Origin: Bradyrhizobium iriomotense
Lineage (GTDB): Bacteria; Pseudomonadota; Alphaproteobacteria; Rhizobiales; Xanthobacteraceae
Assembly (NCBI RefSeq): GCF_018129405.1
Contig: NZ_JAFCLP010000022.1
Coordinates: 1-64,000 of the forward strand
Direction of reading: 5' to 3'
DNA length: 64,000 nucleotides
Each line of letters opens with the position of its first letter. Positions within the stretch are counted from its first letter, which is position 1. Position numbers and translations under genes: made by a program. The notes under the pieces are model-generated. The model saw nothing but the letters and a program-made list of their open reading frames with translations. It had not been told where the DNA came from and made no database searches. Below are positions 8,400 through 17,188 of the stretch, one piece after another.

Positions 8400-9659
8400 A
8401 TGGACCAGAACACGCCCAAGGAAGTGTCCAAGAACGAAAGCGTGGCGACACCGCAAGGTGCCGTCCGCATCGCGCTCACCGTGCTCGCCCTCTGCTTCAC
8501 GCTGGCCGTGCTGGGACGCGGGCTCGGCGACAGCTTTACAGTGTTCCTGAAGCCGATCTCGGAAAGTTTTGGCTGGGACCGCGCGCAGATCGTCTCGGTC
8601 TATTCGCTCACCTGGCTCGCGAGCGGCCTCACGGCCCCCTTCGTCGGACGCCTGTTCGATCATTCCGGACCGCGCATCGTCTATGCGCTCGGCCTGCTGC
8701 TGCTCGGCGCCGCCTTCCTGATCGCAGCGCACGCGCAGCATCTGTGGCAGTTCCAGCTCTCGATCGGCCTCTGCGTCGGCATCGGCATCGCCTTCATCGG
8801 CATCGTGCCGAACTCGATCCTGCTCGGCCGCTGGTTCGGGCCGCGCCTGCCGACGGCGATGTCGGTGGTGTATTCGGCGATGGGCGGCGGCGTGCTCGCG
8901 CTGCTGCCGGCCTCGCAGCTGCTGATCGATCATATCGGCTGGCGCGGCACCTACCAGCTGTTCGGCTTCGCGGCATTGGGCCTGCTTGTGCCGCTGCTGC
9001 TCTTGCCGTGGCGGCTGTTCGCTACGGGCTCGCCGCATGTCGTGAAAAAGACCGATCCTGACTTCGTCGACAACGGCTGGACGCTGCTACGCGCGATGCG
9101 CCACCATGCTTTCTGGGCGCTGTTCTCAACCTTCTTCTTCACCGCCGTCGGCATGTATGCGATCGCAGCCCAAATCGTGGCCTATCTGATCGATGCCGGC
9201 TTTCCGCCGCTCCAGGCCGCGACCGCCTGGGGATTTTCCGGCGTCGTGCTGGTGTTCGGAATGCTCGGCGTCTCCGCGCTCGACGGGCTAATCGGACGCC
9301 GGCCGTCCGTGCTCTTGAGCTACGCGATCTCGATCCTCGGCATTGCCCTGCTCTGGCTGCTGCAGTATTCGCCGAACATTTTCCTGCTCACCGGCTTCGT
9401 CGTCTGCTTCGGCAGCATGATGGGCTCGCGCGGTCCGTTGATCAGCGCCACCGCGATGCGGATCTTTCAGGGCAAGCGCGTGGGCACCATCTACGGCACG
9501 ATCTCGATCGGCAGCGGTCTCGGCTCGGCATTCGGCTCCTGGAGCGGCGGCCTGATCCATGACGCGACCCATGGCTACAACGCGCTGCTCGCCTTCGCAC
9601 TTGCGAGCGTGATCCTCGGAATGATTCCATTCCTGATTGTGCCCGCCTTGCGGCGCTAG
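8400..9659 (+). CDS. MFS transporter
   Basis: A 419-residue major facilitator with about twelve membrane segments and a cytoplasmic N-terminus (MDQNTPKEVSKNESVATP). The helix 2-3 loop shows the MFS pattern as FVGRLFDHSGPRIVY, and the matching loop in the second half is LIGRRPSVLLSY. It resembles the oxalate/formate antiporter-like and monocarboxylate-type MFS groups common in Bradyrhizobium, but the substrate cannot be read from sequence. It starts 56 bp after tyrS on the same strand and may be partly cotranscribed with it. Confidence 0.9.
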   Translation: MDQNTPKEVSKNESVATPQGAVRIALTVLALCFTLAVLGRGLGDSFTVFLKPISESFGWDRAQIVSVYSLTWLASGLTAPFVGRLFDHSGPRIVYALGLLLLGAAFLIAAHAQHLWQFQLSIGLCVGIGIAFIGIVPNSILLGRWFGPRLPTAMSVVYSAMGGGVLALLPASQLLIDHIGWRGTYQLFGFAALGLLVPLLLLPWRLFATGSPHVVKKTDPDFVDNGWTLLRAMRHHAFWALFSTFFFTAVGMYAIAAQIVAYLIDAGFPPLQAATAWGFSGVVLVFGMLGVSALDGLIGRRPSVLLSYAISILGIALLWLLQYSPNIFLLTGFVVCFGSMMGSRGPLISATAMRIFQGKRVGTIYGTISIGSGLGSAFGSWSGGLIHDATHGYNALLAFALASVILGMIPFLIVPALRR

Positions 9660-9878
9660 GTATCACAGGGGTAACCTGATCGCATTCGCGCCACCGGAAA
9701 ATTACGGATGGGACTGGTGCGAATACGCGCAAAAAATACGGGCTGCACGCGGCTGAAACCCCGGCCTGCGGTGTTATGTCCGACATGACAAAAATGTCAG
9801 CGCGGAATTGATGCTAGGTGGCTTGCGAGGAGGAACCGAATGCGGTCCAAGTCGCTGCATTGGATGGAGGGCAAACCA

Positions 9879-10322
9879 ATGGACTTTTCTTTTCTCTCTC
9901 GCTTTCAACCGGTTCTGCTGAGCCTGTTTCGCTTCATCACCGGTCTCTTGCTGTTCCAGTACGGCATCGCCAAGCTGTTCAAGTTCCCGCCTGTGCCGAT
10001 GTTCGCGAAAGTCGAACTGATGTCACTCTACGGCGCGGCCGGGACGATCGAACTGGTGGTCGGTGGGCTGTTGATGATCGGCCTGTTCACGCGCCTCACC
10101 GCTTTCATCCTCTCGGGTGAAATGGCGTTCGCCTACTTCATGGGGCACATGTTCAGGGGCGATGCGCCGGTGTTCCTGCCGCTGCTCAATGGCGGCACCG
10201 CAGCGATCCTGTTCTGCTTCGCCTGCCTCTACCTGTCGGCCGCCGGCGGCGGTCCGATCAGCGTCGATGCCGCGATGGGCAAGGAGAGCGGCGCAGCCGG
10301 CGGCGCGTTCGCGCGGCGCTGA
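9879..10322 (+). CDS. DoxX family membrane protein
   Basis: A 147-residue DoxX-type protein with four membrane segments; the motif GLLLFQYGIAKLFKFP in the first helix is typical. DoxX proteins are quinone- or thiol-linked membrane partners in redox and stress metabolism, with no firm role for this subgroup. Start choice is uncertain. The ATG at 9879 has GGAGG eight bases upstream and matches homologue length, but an in-frame ATG at 9840 has an even better site (GAGGAGG at 9829-9835) and would add 13 residues. The C-terminus is a short Gly/Ala-rich tail. Confidence 0.87.
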   Translation: MDFSFLSRFQPVLLSLFRFITGLLLFQYGIAKLFKFPPVPMFAKVELMSLYGAAGTIELVVGGLLMIGLFTRLTAFILSGEMAFAYFMGHMFRGDAPVFLPLLNGGTAAILFCFACLYLSAAGGGPISVDAAMGKESGAAGGAFARR

Positions 10323-10350
10323 GGCGCCCACAGATCACCTCGCAAGCAGG

Positions 10351-10380
10351 ACGGCACCGGCAGACCCGCCGGTGCCGTTT
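10351..10380 (+). terminator. Hairpin terminator after the DoxX gene
   Basis: A perfect 11-bp stem, ACGGCACCGGC (10351-10361) with GCCGGTGCCGT (10368-10378), a 6-nt loop and a short T run. It lies 28 bp after the DoxX stop codon. The T run is only three bases, so termination may be partial. Confidence 0.6.
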
Positions 10381-10466
10381 CAGCGCGTCCCCAGCACATT
10401 CCAGATCAGAACCAGGGCCACGACGAGCAGCACGGACATGATGATGCGATGAACGAATCGATTCAT
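10380..10466 (-). CDS. Possible 28-residue single-span membrane protein
   Basis: A short open frame from an ATG at 10466 encodes a basic N-terminus (MNRFVHRII), one hydrophobic segment (MSVLLVVALVLIWNVLG) and a short polar end, the layout of bacterial small membrane proteins. The stop codon touches the DoxX terminator hairpin, which could also terminate this transcript. I see no strong ribosome-binding site, so coding status is uncertain. No function is proposed. Confidence 0.4.
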   Translation of the reverse strand: MNRFVHRIIMSVLLVVALVLIWNVLGTR

Positions 10467-10683
10467 TGCGGATCCGGCCCCACCCTGTAGCTACCAAAGT
10501 CCAAGATCGATTTTCCCTGGAGTCCGCAGCAGTGGACGCCAAAACACGCCGATTTGCCTGCAGGATTGCGCATCCGGCTGCGAAAGGTGCTGCACGCGGC
10601 AGCGCGTCGCACGCGTCCATTCATGATTGGTAAGAACTTCATGCTACCGACGCGAGCAATAACAACCATTCGTAGAGGCCGCG

Positions 10684-12378
10684 ATGAAGCTGCTCAGCCA
10701 TCTGAAGATCCGCACCAAGCTCGCCAGCATGGTGTGCCTTGCGGCGCTCACGGTGACGGCCATCATCGGCGTATCGGCCGTGCTCAGCAAGAGCCGCATG
10801 ATGGAGGACCGCGTCCAGCAGATGCGGACCGCGGTGGAGCTGCTCTACAACTACGCACAATCGCTCCAGGACGAGGTCGCCGCCGGCAAGGTGACGCAGG
10901 CCGAGGCCAAGGCCCAGTTCCACCAGCGCGGACGCCGCATGAGCTTCAACGGCGGCCAGGGCTACCCCGTCGTCTACAATCCCGACACCTCGCTGTTCGT
11001 GAACGGCGCCAACCAGCAGCTTGAAGGCAAGATCACCGGCGCGACCGACTCCAACGGCGTTCTCATCGCCGACGCCATCCTCAACGCGGCCAATCAGAAT
11101 GCGCAGGGCGGCGTGGCCTCCTATCTCTATCCCCGCCCCGGCCAGACCGAGCCCGTGCGCAAGACCGTGTTCACGCGCAAATTCGCTCCCTGGAACGTGA
11201 CGATCAGCTACGGCCTCTACGTCGACGACATCGACGCCGACGTGCGCGCGCTGACGCTGGAGCTCGCCGCGATCGGCGTCGGCCTGATGCTGCTGATGGC
11301 GACCTTGTCCTGGCTGATCGCCCGCGATGTGCTCGGCGCACTCGACCGCCAGAAGAACCGCATGCAGGCGATTTCCGAAGGCGCCATCGACAAGCCGGTC
11401 GAGGAGACCGACCGCGGCGACGAGATCGGCCGCATGGCCGAGACGCTCGAAGTGCTCAGGCAGACCGCGCTGACGGCGCGCAATCTGGAGGCCGAACAGG
11501 TCGCCGCCAAATTGCGCAGCGAGCAGGAGAAGCGCGAGGCCCTGATCGCGCTCGCCGATCGCTTCGACGCCTCCGTCGGCCAGCTCGTCGGCCTGATGGC
11601 CTCGGGCTCCGGCGAGCTCGAGACCACCGCGAAGTCGATGTCGTCCACCGCCGAAGGCACCAACCGCCGCGCCGCCGTGGTCGGCTCCGCCGCCACCGAA
11701 GCCAGCCAGCGCGTCCAGACGGTTGCCGCTGCCGCCGAGGAGCTCTCCTCCTCCATCACCGAGATCAGCCGACAGGTCGCGCAATCGGCCGAAGTCACGG
11801 GACGTGCGGTGGACAGCGCCCGCCGCACCGATACCATCGTGCGCGCGCTCTCGGATGGCGCCCAGCAGATCGAGCATGTCGCCGAGCTGATCTCCAACAT
11901 CGCCGCCCAGACCAACCTGCTCGCGCTCAACGCCACCATCGAGGCCGCCCGCGCCGGCGAAGCCGGCCGCGGCTTTGCCGTCGTCGCTTCTGAGGTGAAG
12001 TCGCTGGCAAGCCAGACCGCGGAAGCCACCCGCGAGATCGGCGACAAGATCGCGCAGATCCAGGGCGCGACAAAGGAGGCCGTGGACGCCATCGGCGGCA
12101 TCACCGCCACCATCGAGGAGGTCAGCCGGATCGCCACCTCGATTGGCGCCGCCATCGAAGAGCAAGGCGCCGCCACCGCCGAGATCGCCCGCAGCGTCTC
12201 GCAGACCGCGGAGGCGACCAAGGAAGTCACCACCAATATCGGCGGCGTCTCCACCGCCGCCAACGAGACCGGCAACGCCGCCGGCATGGTGCTTGCGGCG
12301 GCTAGCAGCCTCTCTAAACAGGCCGAGCAACTCTCCGGCGAAGTCGGGACGTTCCTGAAGGGCGTGCGCGCGGCGTAG
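10684..12378 (+). CDS. Methyl-accepting chemotaxis protein (single Cache sensor)
   Basis: A 564-residue chemoreceptor. An N-terminal membrane helix (about 17-38) is followed by a periplasmic single Cache (sCache_2-like) domain recognisable from [12 protein letters not shown] and [19 protein letters not shown], then a second membrane helix near 195-215 and a HAMP domain. The long signalling domain follows. The highly conserved hairpin tip reads [20 protein letters not shown] and binds CheA/CheW. Its periplasmic ligand is unknown; Cache_2 domains often sense small organic acids. It is transcribed alone, converging on the YhdP-like gene. Confidence 0.95.
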   Translation: MKLLSHLKIRTKLASMVCLAALTVTAIIGVSAVLSKSRMMEDRVQQMRTAVELLYNYAQSLQDEVAAGKVTQAEAKAQFHQRGRRMSFNGGQGYPVVYNPDTSLFVNGANQQLEGKITGATDSNGVLIADAILNAANQNAQGGVASYLYPRPGQTEPVRKTVFTRKFAPWNVTISYGLYVDDIDADVRALTLELAAIGVGLMLLMATLSWLIARDVLGALDRQKNRMQAISEGAIDKPVEETDRGDEIGRMAETLEVLRQTALTARNLEAEQVAAKLRSEQEKREALIALADRFDASVGQLVGLMASGSGELETTAKSMSSTAEGTNRRAAVVGSAATEASQRVQTVAAAAEELSSSITEISRQVAQSAEVTGRAVDSARRTDTIVRALSDGAQQIEHVAELISNIAAQTNLLALNATIEAARAGEAGRGFAVVASEVKSLASQTAEATREIGDKIAQIQGATKEAVDAIGGITATIEEVSRIATSIGAAIEEQGAATAEIARSVSQTAEATKEVTTNIGGVSTAANETGNAAGMVLAAASSLSKQAEQLSGEVGTFLKGVRAA

Positions 12379-12400
12379 GGACGAACTACAACGTCCCCGT
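12376..12400. terminator. Weak hairpin between convergent genes
   Basis: GGGACG at 12378-12383 pairs with CGTCCC at 12392-12397 in the 21-bp gap between the chemoreceptor and YhdP-like stop codons. It lacks a clear T run, so it is at best a weak terminator. Confidence 0.3.
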
Positions 12401-15400
12401 TACTGCCGCCGCGCGAGGGTGCAGCCGCTCGACAGCTGGCGCGTCGAGCCGGTCGAGCCATCGCTCGACTGCGACGGGAATTCCTCGAACGGCGAGTTCT
12501 GCTTGCCGGTGTTGAACTCGAAGATCTTGCGAAACACACCCGGTACCATGGCCGAGACCGGATTGACGCGCATCACGGGCGCGGCCGGCGTACCGACGAC
12601 CTCGTAGGTCACGCCGATCAGTCCCTCCTTGTCGCCAGCCCCCAGGAACAACCCGAGCACCGGAATCTGTCCGAACATGTTGTTCAAGCCGTACATCGGC
12701 ACGAAGGTGCCGCTCATGCACACCTGATTGCCGGGATAGTCGATCGAGCCCTCGATGGTGGCGCCGATCATCGGACCCTTGACCACGCCGTCGCGGATCG
12801 TCAGCGCGCCGTTCTGGCGGATGAACTCGGCGCGGAGCGCACTGAAGGAGACGCCGTTGCCGGTGCCGTTCGGCGCGCCCGCGGCGACGCGCTCGAGCTG
12901 CGCCTCGCCCTTCACCGTGAAGTCGCGCACGTTGATGAGGCCCTCGCGCGAGGTGTTCGGCTCCGAGGTCGGCGGCTCCATCGCCACCACCATCTGGCCG
13001 CCGACCGCCTTGGTGTAGGTGTCGGTGAAGCGCAGCAGCGCGCCGGCATCGTTGGTCTGGAGGTAGATCACCTCGCGGTTGCCCTGGGCGCGGCCGCCGC
13101 GCAGATCAGCCGCAACGGGCGTATCGCGGCCGATCTTGCCGCTCAGCGTGAAAGCCTTGATGGCGCCGCCGCGCTTGGACATCTTGGCATCGACGCTGCG
13201 CATCGCCTCGCCGTTGAAGCCGGCGACCGCGCCGAGCTTCACGTCGATGTCGAAATCGACATTCTTCAGCTTGCTCTTGTCGTCCTTGGAATTGCCTGAG
13301 ATTGCCGACTTCAGGAAGCCGCGGCCGTCGAACACGTCGCCGCGCATGGTGCCGCGCACCACGCCATCCTGGCTGCGCTCGACCCTCAACGACGCCTTGT
13401 CCCCATCGGACGGCGCATAGGTCGGGAAGTTCGCGTTCACGAGGTCGCCATTCGGATCGACCTCGAGCGAGCCCTTGATCGAGGCGCCGCCGCCTTCGAT
13501 AATGATGTCCTCGAAGCGGGTCGATTGCGCGGTCGGCACCACCTTGAAGCTGGCCTTGCCCGACCTGCCCGGCAGCTTGACCCAGCCCGGCAGGATATTG
13601 TCGAGCTTGACCGAGGTCAGATCGGCCTCGACGCCGAGCTTCGTCGTCTGGTCCGGACCGCCGGCGATCTTGCCCGACAGCTTGATCGGCAGCGAGCCGC
13701 TGACGGCGGGGCTGAGATCGAAGCCGAGGCGCGCGCGGCTCGCATCGTCCAGCGTCGCCTGCAATCTGACGTCGGCATCGCCCTCGGCCGGCTTGCGGTA
13801 GTCGAGCGAGGCAGCCTGCCCGTTGATCTTGACGTCGCCCTTGACCTGGTAGCCCTGGTTATTGGCGGCGATCTTCAGATTGTTGGCCTCGAGCTTCTGG
13901 CCCATCACCAGCTTGTCGGCGGCAAAGCCGTTGAGATCGGCGGTGACGGCATAGGTCGTGTCGGACTTGGTCAATTCGCCCTTGACCGGCATGCCGAGCT
14001 GGATGTTCGCCGAGAATGTGCCCTTGCTGGTGTTGGGATCGACCACGGTCGCCGACAGATCGCTCAGGCGATCGTTCGAGAGCATTTCGGCCGCCGCAGG
14101 CACGGGACCGTCGACGCGGAATCTGGTGCGCGAGGGCGACGGCTTGGGCGCCATGTCAGGCACCTCGAAGGTGAAGTCGGAGATCGTGATCTTGCGACCG
14201 GCCGGGGTGTCGGCAATGCCCTGCCCGATATTCACCGTCGCCGTGCGTCCGGTCACGCGCGCCTTCAAATCGGCGTCGTGCACGACAGGCATGCCGTCCA
14301 CGGGGCGGACGGCGACGCCGCTCGCGACGATGTTGACCGACAGGCCGTCGTCGGGGATCGGCGGTCCCTTGCGCGGGAGATTGCGCGTCGGCGAGTTGAT
14401 GCCGATCTCGATGCGCTGGAGCGTGCCGCGCTCGATCCGTTCGATCACCCATTCGCGCAATTCGGGGACGATCAGCGTCGGCCACATCCGCTTGAGCGCG
14501 GAGGCCGACATCGGCGTTCCCGCAAAGCCGAGCGTGAGCCGCGGCTCGCCCGAATAGTCGATGGCGCCGGTGCCGGCGACGCCGATCTCGCCGTTGGAGA
14601 TGTCGGCCTGCGTCAGCAACAGGCGCTTGTGGTCGGTGTCGAAGCGGAAACCGATCGCGATGCGGTTGAAGACCAGCGGCGGCTCGTTGTCGATGCCGCC
14701 GAGGAGGATCGATCCGCCGCTGAAGCCGAGCTGCCAGTCGTTGATGTTGCCGTTGGGCGGCTCGAGATGGGCCAGAAGCGTCAGGCGGTTGGCGCCGGAG
14801 AGGATCTTGAATGGTGCGACCAGCACCCGCCGGTTGGCGTCCCACTCGACGTTGATCTCGGCGGAATCGATCGCCATCGGATAGTCGGGCGTATCGGTAT
14901 CGATGATGTTGCCCGCGCCGACCGCGATCTTGCCGCGGAAGAAGGTCGGCACGCCGTCGCGGCCGAGCTCGCCCTTGAGCTCGCCGGTCAGCGGCAGGTC
15001 GGCGGTATAGGTGAGATCCTTCACCCGCAGCGCCAGCAGGATGTTGGAGGTCGAGACCTTGTCGGCCTTGATGTCGACCGAGCGTACGCCGTTCTCGGCC
15101 GGACCGATCGTGGCGCGCAGCATCCACGGCCGCGCCCCCTCCTCGCCGAGGCTGAGCGCGACGCCGCCGTGGCTCGGCCGGCGCAGGCTGAGCGTGATGT
15201 TCTCAAAGCTCCATTTGCTGCCGCGCTGCTGATCGTCGACGATCAGATTGCCGTTCTTCAGACCGATCTCGTTGAGGTTCTGGCCGTCGAGGCCGGTCAT
15301 GCTCAGACTGTCGAGCCAGTCGAGGCCCTGGAGAATTCCGCTCTGCGCGCTCGCCTGAGGCGCGCCTTGCGATGGATCCTGGCCCGCGGGCGCCGTGGCG

Positions 15401-16236
15401 AATGGCGGCGGCGGAACGCCGTTGCGCGGGAATGTCGGCGGCAGTCCCGCATCCTTCTTGGAGGCGACGCCGGTTGCCAGCGGTTTTGCGGTGTCGCCGG
15501 CCGAGACCGTGACGGTGCCGTCGGGCGCGATGCGGATCGCGAGTTCGGCGTCGACGAGGTTGAGGCTTTCCGCGCGCAGGTGGCCCATCAGCAGGCCCGC
15601 GCCCGACAGCCTTACCTCGGCCTTCGGGGCGCTGGCGACGATGGCATGGTCGCGGTCGCGCACGATGATGTCGCGGATGCGCACGGCGATACGGACCCGC
15701 CCGGCGCGCTCTATCTGGGTGCCGCCGACCTCGACCGTGTTGCCATGGCCGATATTGTCCTCGATGGCGGCGGCCAGCCAGGGCGTCGCAATGTCGAGAT
15801 TGATGGGTCCGGCGCCGAGCCGCCACCACAGCGCGCCGAAACAGCCGACGAAGATGACGATGAGGGCGCCGACGACGACAGCCATGCGCTTCAGCCAGCG
15901 ACCGCCGCCCAGCCAGCGGCGCAGCGACCCGAACCCGTCACCAAAGCGAGGGAAGCCCGAATTGGAACGCGACAACAACCGGCGCGCCCGATGGCCCGCC
16001 GCCGCTTCCTGATCCGGATCCCAGTCGGCCTCGTCCCATTCCTGCGGCTCAGGTTGACCGCCGCGCCGATCGAAATCCCGATTGTAATCCTGGGGCGACG
16101 TATTCCTTGCCATTGCCTCTCGATACAGGCGCCCGTCGTAGGATTGAGCGCCGCCGGGACCGCAGCCGTCCACGGGACGCGAAGCCCCCTGCGCCGGCAC
16201 TGCCGCCATACCTCGAATATTCCTGCTGTTCGTCAT
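12400..16236 (-). CDS. AsmA/YhdP-like giant envelope protein (DUF3971)
   Basis: A 1278-residue protein with a cytoplasmic Gln/Arg-rich N-terminus, one membrane helix (about residues 116-137, MAVVVGALIVIFVGCFGALWW) and a very long periplasmic part of repeated beta-strand units ending in an AsmA-like C-terminal region. This is the layout of YhdP/DUF3971 proteins of the AsmA-TamB superfamily, which are thought to form bridge-like conduits moving phospholipids between inner and outer membranes. The start is uncertain: an ATG at 16113 (MARNTSPQDYNRD) with GAGAGG just upstream would shorten it by 41 residues. It is divergent from the peroxiredoxin gene. Confidence 0.88.
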   Translation of the reverse strand: MTNSRNIRGMAAVPAQGASRPVDGCGPGGAQSYDGRLYREAMARNTSPQDYNRDFDRRGGQPEPQEWDEADWDPDQEAAAGHRARRLLSRSNSGFPRFGDGFGSLRRWLGGGRWLKRMAVVVGALIVIFVGCFGALWWRLGAGPINLDIATPWLAAAIEDNIGHGNTVEVGGTQIERAGRVRIAVRIRDIIVRDRDHAIVASAPKAEVRLSGAGLLMGHLRAESLNLVDAELAIRIAPDGTVTVSAGDTAKPLATGVASKKDAGLPPTFPRNGVPPPPFATAPAGQDPSQGAPQASAQSGILQGLDWLDSLSMTGLDGQNLNEIGLKNGNLIVDDQQRGSKWSFENITLSLRRPSHGGVALSLGEEGARPWMLRATIGPAENGVRSVDIKADKVSTSNILLALRVKDLTYTADLPLTGELKGELGRDGVPTFFRGKIAVGAGNIIDTDTPDYPMAIDSAEINVEWDANRRVLVAPFKILSGANRLTLLAHLEPPNGNINDWQLGFSGGSILLGGIDNEPPLVFNRIAIGFRFDTDHKRLLLTQADISNGEIGVAGTGAIDYSGEPRLTLGFAGTPMSASALKRMWPTLIVPELREWVIERIERGTLQRIEIGINSPTRNLPRKGPPIPDDGLSVNIVASGVAVRPVDGMPVVHDADLKARVTGRTATVNIGQGIADTPAGRKITISDFTFEVPDMAPKPSPSRTRFRVDGPVPAAAEMLSNDRLSDLSATVVDPNTSKGTFSANIQLGMPVKGELTKSDTTYAVTADLNGFAADKLVMGQKLEANNLKIAANNQGYQVKGDVKINGQAASLDYRKPAEGDADVRLQATLDDASRARLGFDLSPAVSGSLPIKLSGKIAGGPDQTTKLGVEADLTSVKLDNILPGWVKLPGRSGKASFKVVPTAQSTRFEDIIIEGGGASIKGSLEVDPNGDLVNANFPTYAPSDGDKASLRVERSQDGVVRGTMRGDVFDGRGFLKSAISGNSKDDKSKLKNVDFDIDVKLGAVAGFNGEAMRSVDAKMSKRGGAIKAFTLSGKIGRDTPVAADLRGGRAQGNREVIYLQTNDAGALLRFTDTYTKAVGGQMVVAMEPPTSEPNTSREGLINVRDFTVKGEAQLERVAAGAPNGTGNGVSFSALRAEFIRQNGALTIRDGVVKGPMIGATIEGSIDYPGNQVCMSGTFVPMYGLNNMFGQIPVLGLFLGAGDKEGLIGVTYEVVGTPAAPVMRVNPVSAMVPGVFRKIFEFNTGKQNSPFEEFPSQSSDGSTGSTRQLSSGCTLARRQ

Positions 16237-16404
16237 TTCGCCCCGGGAGCGCGTTCAACGAGCAGTGGGGTGGTGCGTGGAATTCCTTGTAACCATACTC
16301 CGGCGTCGTCAGACTTGCCCAGCCAAGGGCGCGATTCCGGCACACCGGACGAGAGCTGCAATACCGCTTCGGTTGACCCGCCGAAAGCGTCGAAAGGAAG
16401 GCGT

Positions 16405-17076
16405 ATGTCCAAGAAATCCCGAAAGAAATCGTCCAAAACGCCCTCCGGCAGTCCAACGGCTAAAAAGAAGGCCCCGAAATCCAGGGCAACGACTCAAACA
16501 AAGGCCGCGAAAACACAGCGGACACCGGCCAGCAAATCAACCGCAACCATAGCAAAGACAGCATCGCATGGGGCCGCATCGAAACAGTTAAATTCCTCCA
16601 AATCGGCGAAGCCAGTCCTGACCGAAGGTCAGAAGGCGCCCGCCTTCCGCCTGCCCCGCGATGGCGGCGGGGTGGCGACGCTGTCGGACTATGCCGGCCA
16701 GAAGCTCGTCCTGTTCTTCTACCCCCGCGCCGACACCCCCGGCTGCACCCGGGAGGCCATCGACTTCACGCGCCTTGCAGGTGCCTTCGCCGACGCCGGC
16801 ACCGCCGTGCTCGGCGTCTCCGCGGATTCGTTAAAGGCCCAGGAGAAGTTCCGCGACAAGCACAGCCTCGGCGTGCCCCTGATCTCGGACGAGAAGCACG
16901 AGATGCTTGAGGCATATGGCGCCTGGGGCGAAAAATCCATGTACGGCAAGAGATTCCTCGGGATTCTTCGTACCACGGTGCTGGTCGGAAGCGATGGCAA
17001 AATCGCCAAGGTCTGGCGCAACGTGCGGGTCGACGGCCATGCCGATCAGGTGCTGGAAGCGGCAAGAAGTCTTTAA
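16405..17076 (+). CDS. Peroxiredoxin (Bcp/PrxQ) with Lys-rich N-terminal tail
   Basis: A 223-residue protein. Residues about 71-223 form an AhpC-TSA/Bcp thiol peroxidase, with peroxidatic cysteine C114 in PRADTPGCTREAID. The usual Bcp resolving cysteine five residues later is Ile (I119) and no other cysteine exists, so this is a 1-Cys enzyme needing an external thiol. Residues 1-70 are a low-complexity basic tail rich in Lys, Ser, Thr and Ala (16 lysines), resembling histone-H1-like bacterial tails. The ATG at 16405 has GAAAGGAAGG just upstream, supporting the tail as translated. It reduces peroxides; the tail might bind nucleic acid. Confidence 0.9.
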   Translation: MSKKSRKKSSKTPSGSPTAKKKAPKSRATTQTKAAKTQRTPASKSTATIAKTASHGAASKQLNSSKSAKPVLTEGQKAPAFRLPRDGGGVATLSDYAGQKLVLFFYPRADTPGCTREAIDFTRLAGAFADAGTAVLGVSADSLKAQEKFRDKHSLGVPLISDEKHEMLEAYGAWGEKSMYGKRFLGILRTTVLVGSDGKIAKVWRNVRVDGHADQVLEAARSL

Positions 17077-17188
17077 CCAGCCCGTTAAGTTCTAGCGGTT
17101 CCGTTTCCGGAAAATTAACCATGACCGGCCCAGATTGCTGCGGCAATTAGGCCGCAAGGAACCCATCCGACCGGCGCCGGGAGTGCCG

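Noticed and set aside
10639-12330. 563-codon open frame antisense to the chemoreceptor
   Set aside because: Gly/Ala/Leu-rich shadow; the opposite strand has the conserved signalling hairpin.
13525-16404. Very long open frame opposite the YhdP-like gene
   Set aside because: It is a shadow of the minus-strand gene in high-GC DNA: composition is Arg/Ala/Gly/Asp-rich without domains. Only its last part, from 16405, is real (the peroxiredoxin).
17073-17088. TTAA...TTAA pair upstream of the M23 peptidase as a CtrA site
   Set aside because: Spacing is 8 bp instead of 7 and it overlaps the peroxiredoxin stop codon, so it does not fit the consensus.
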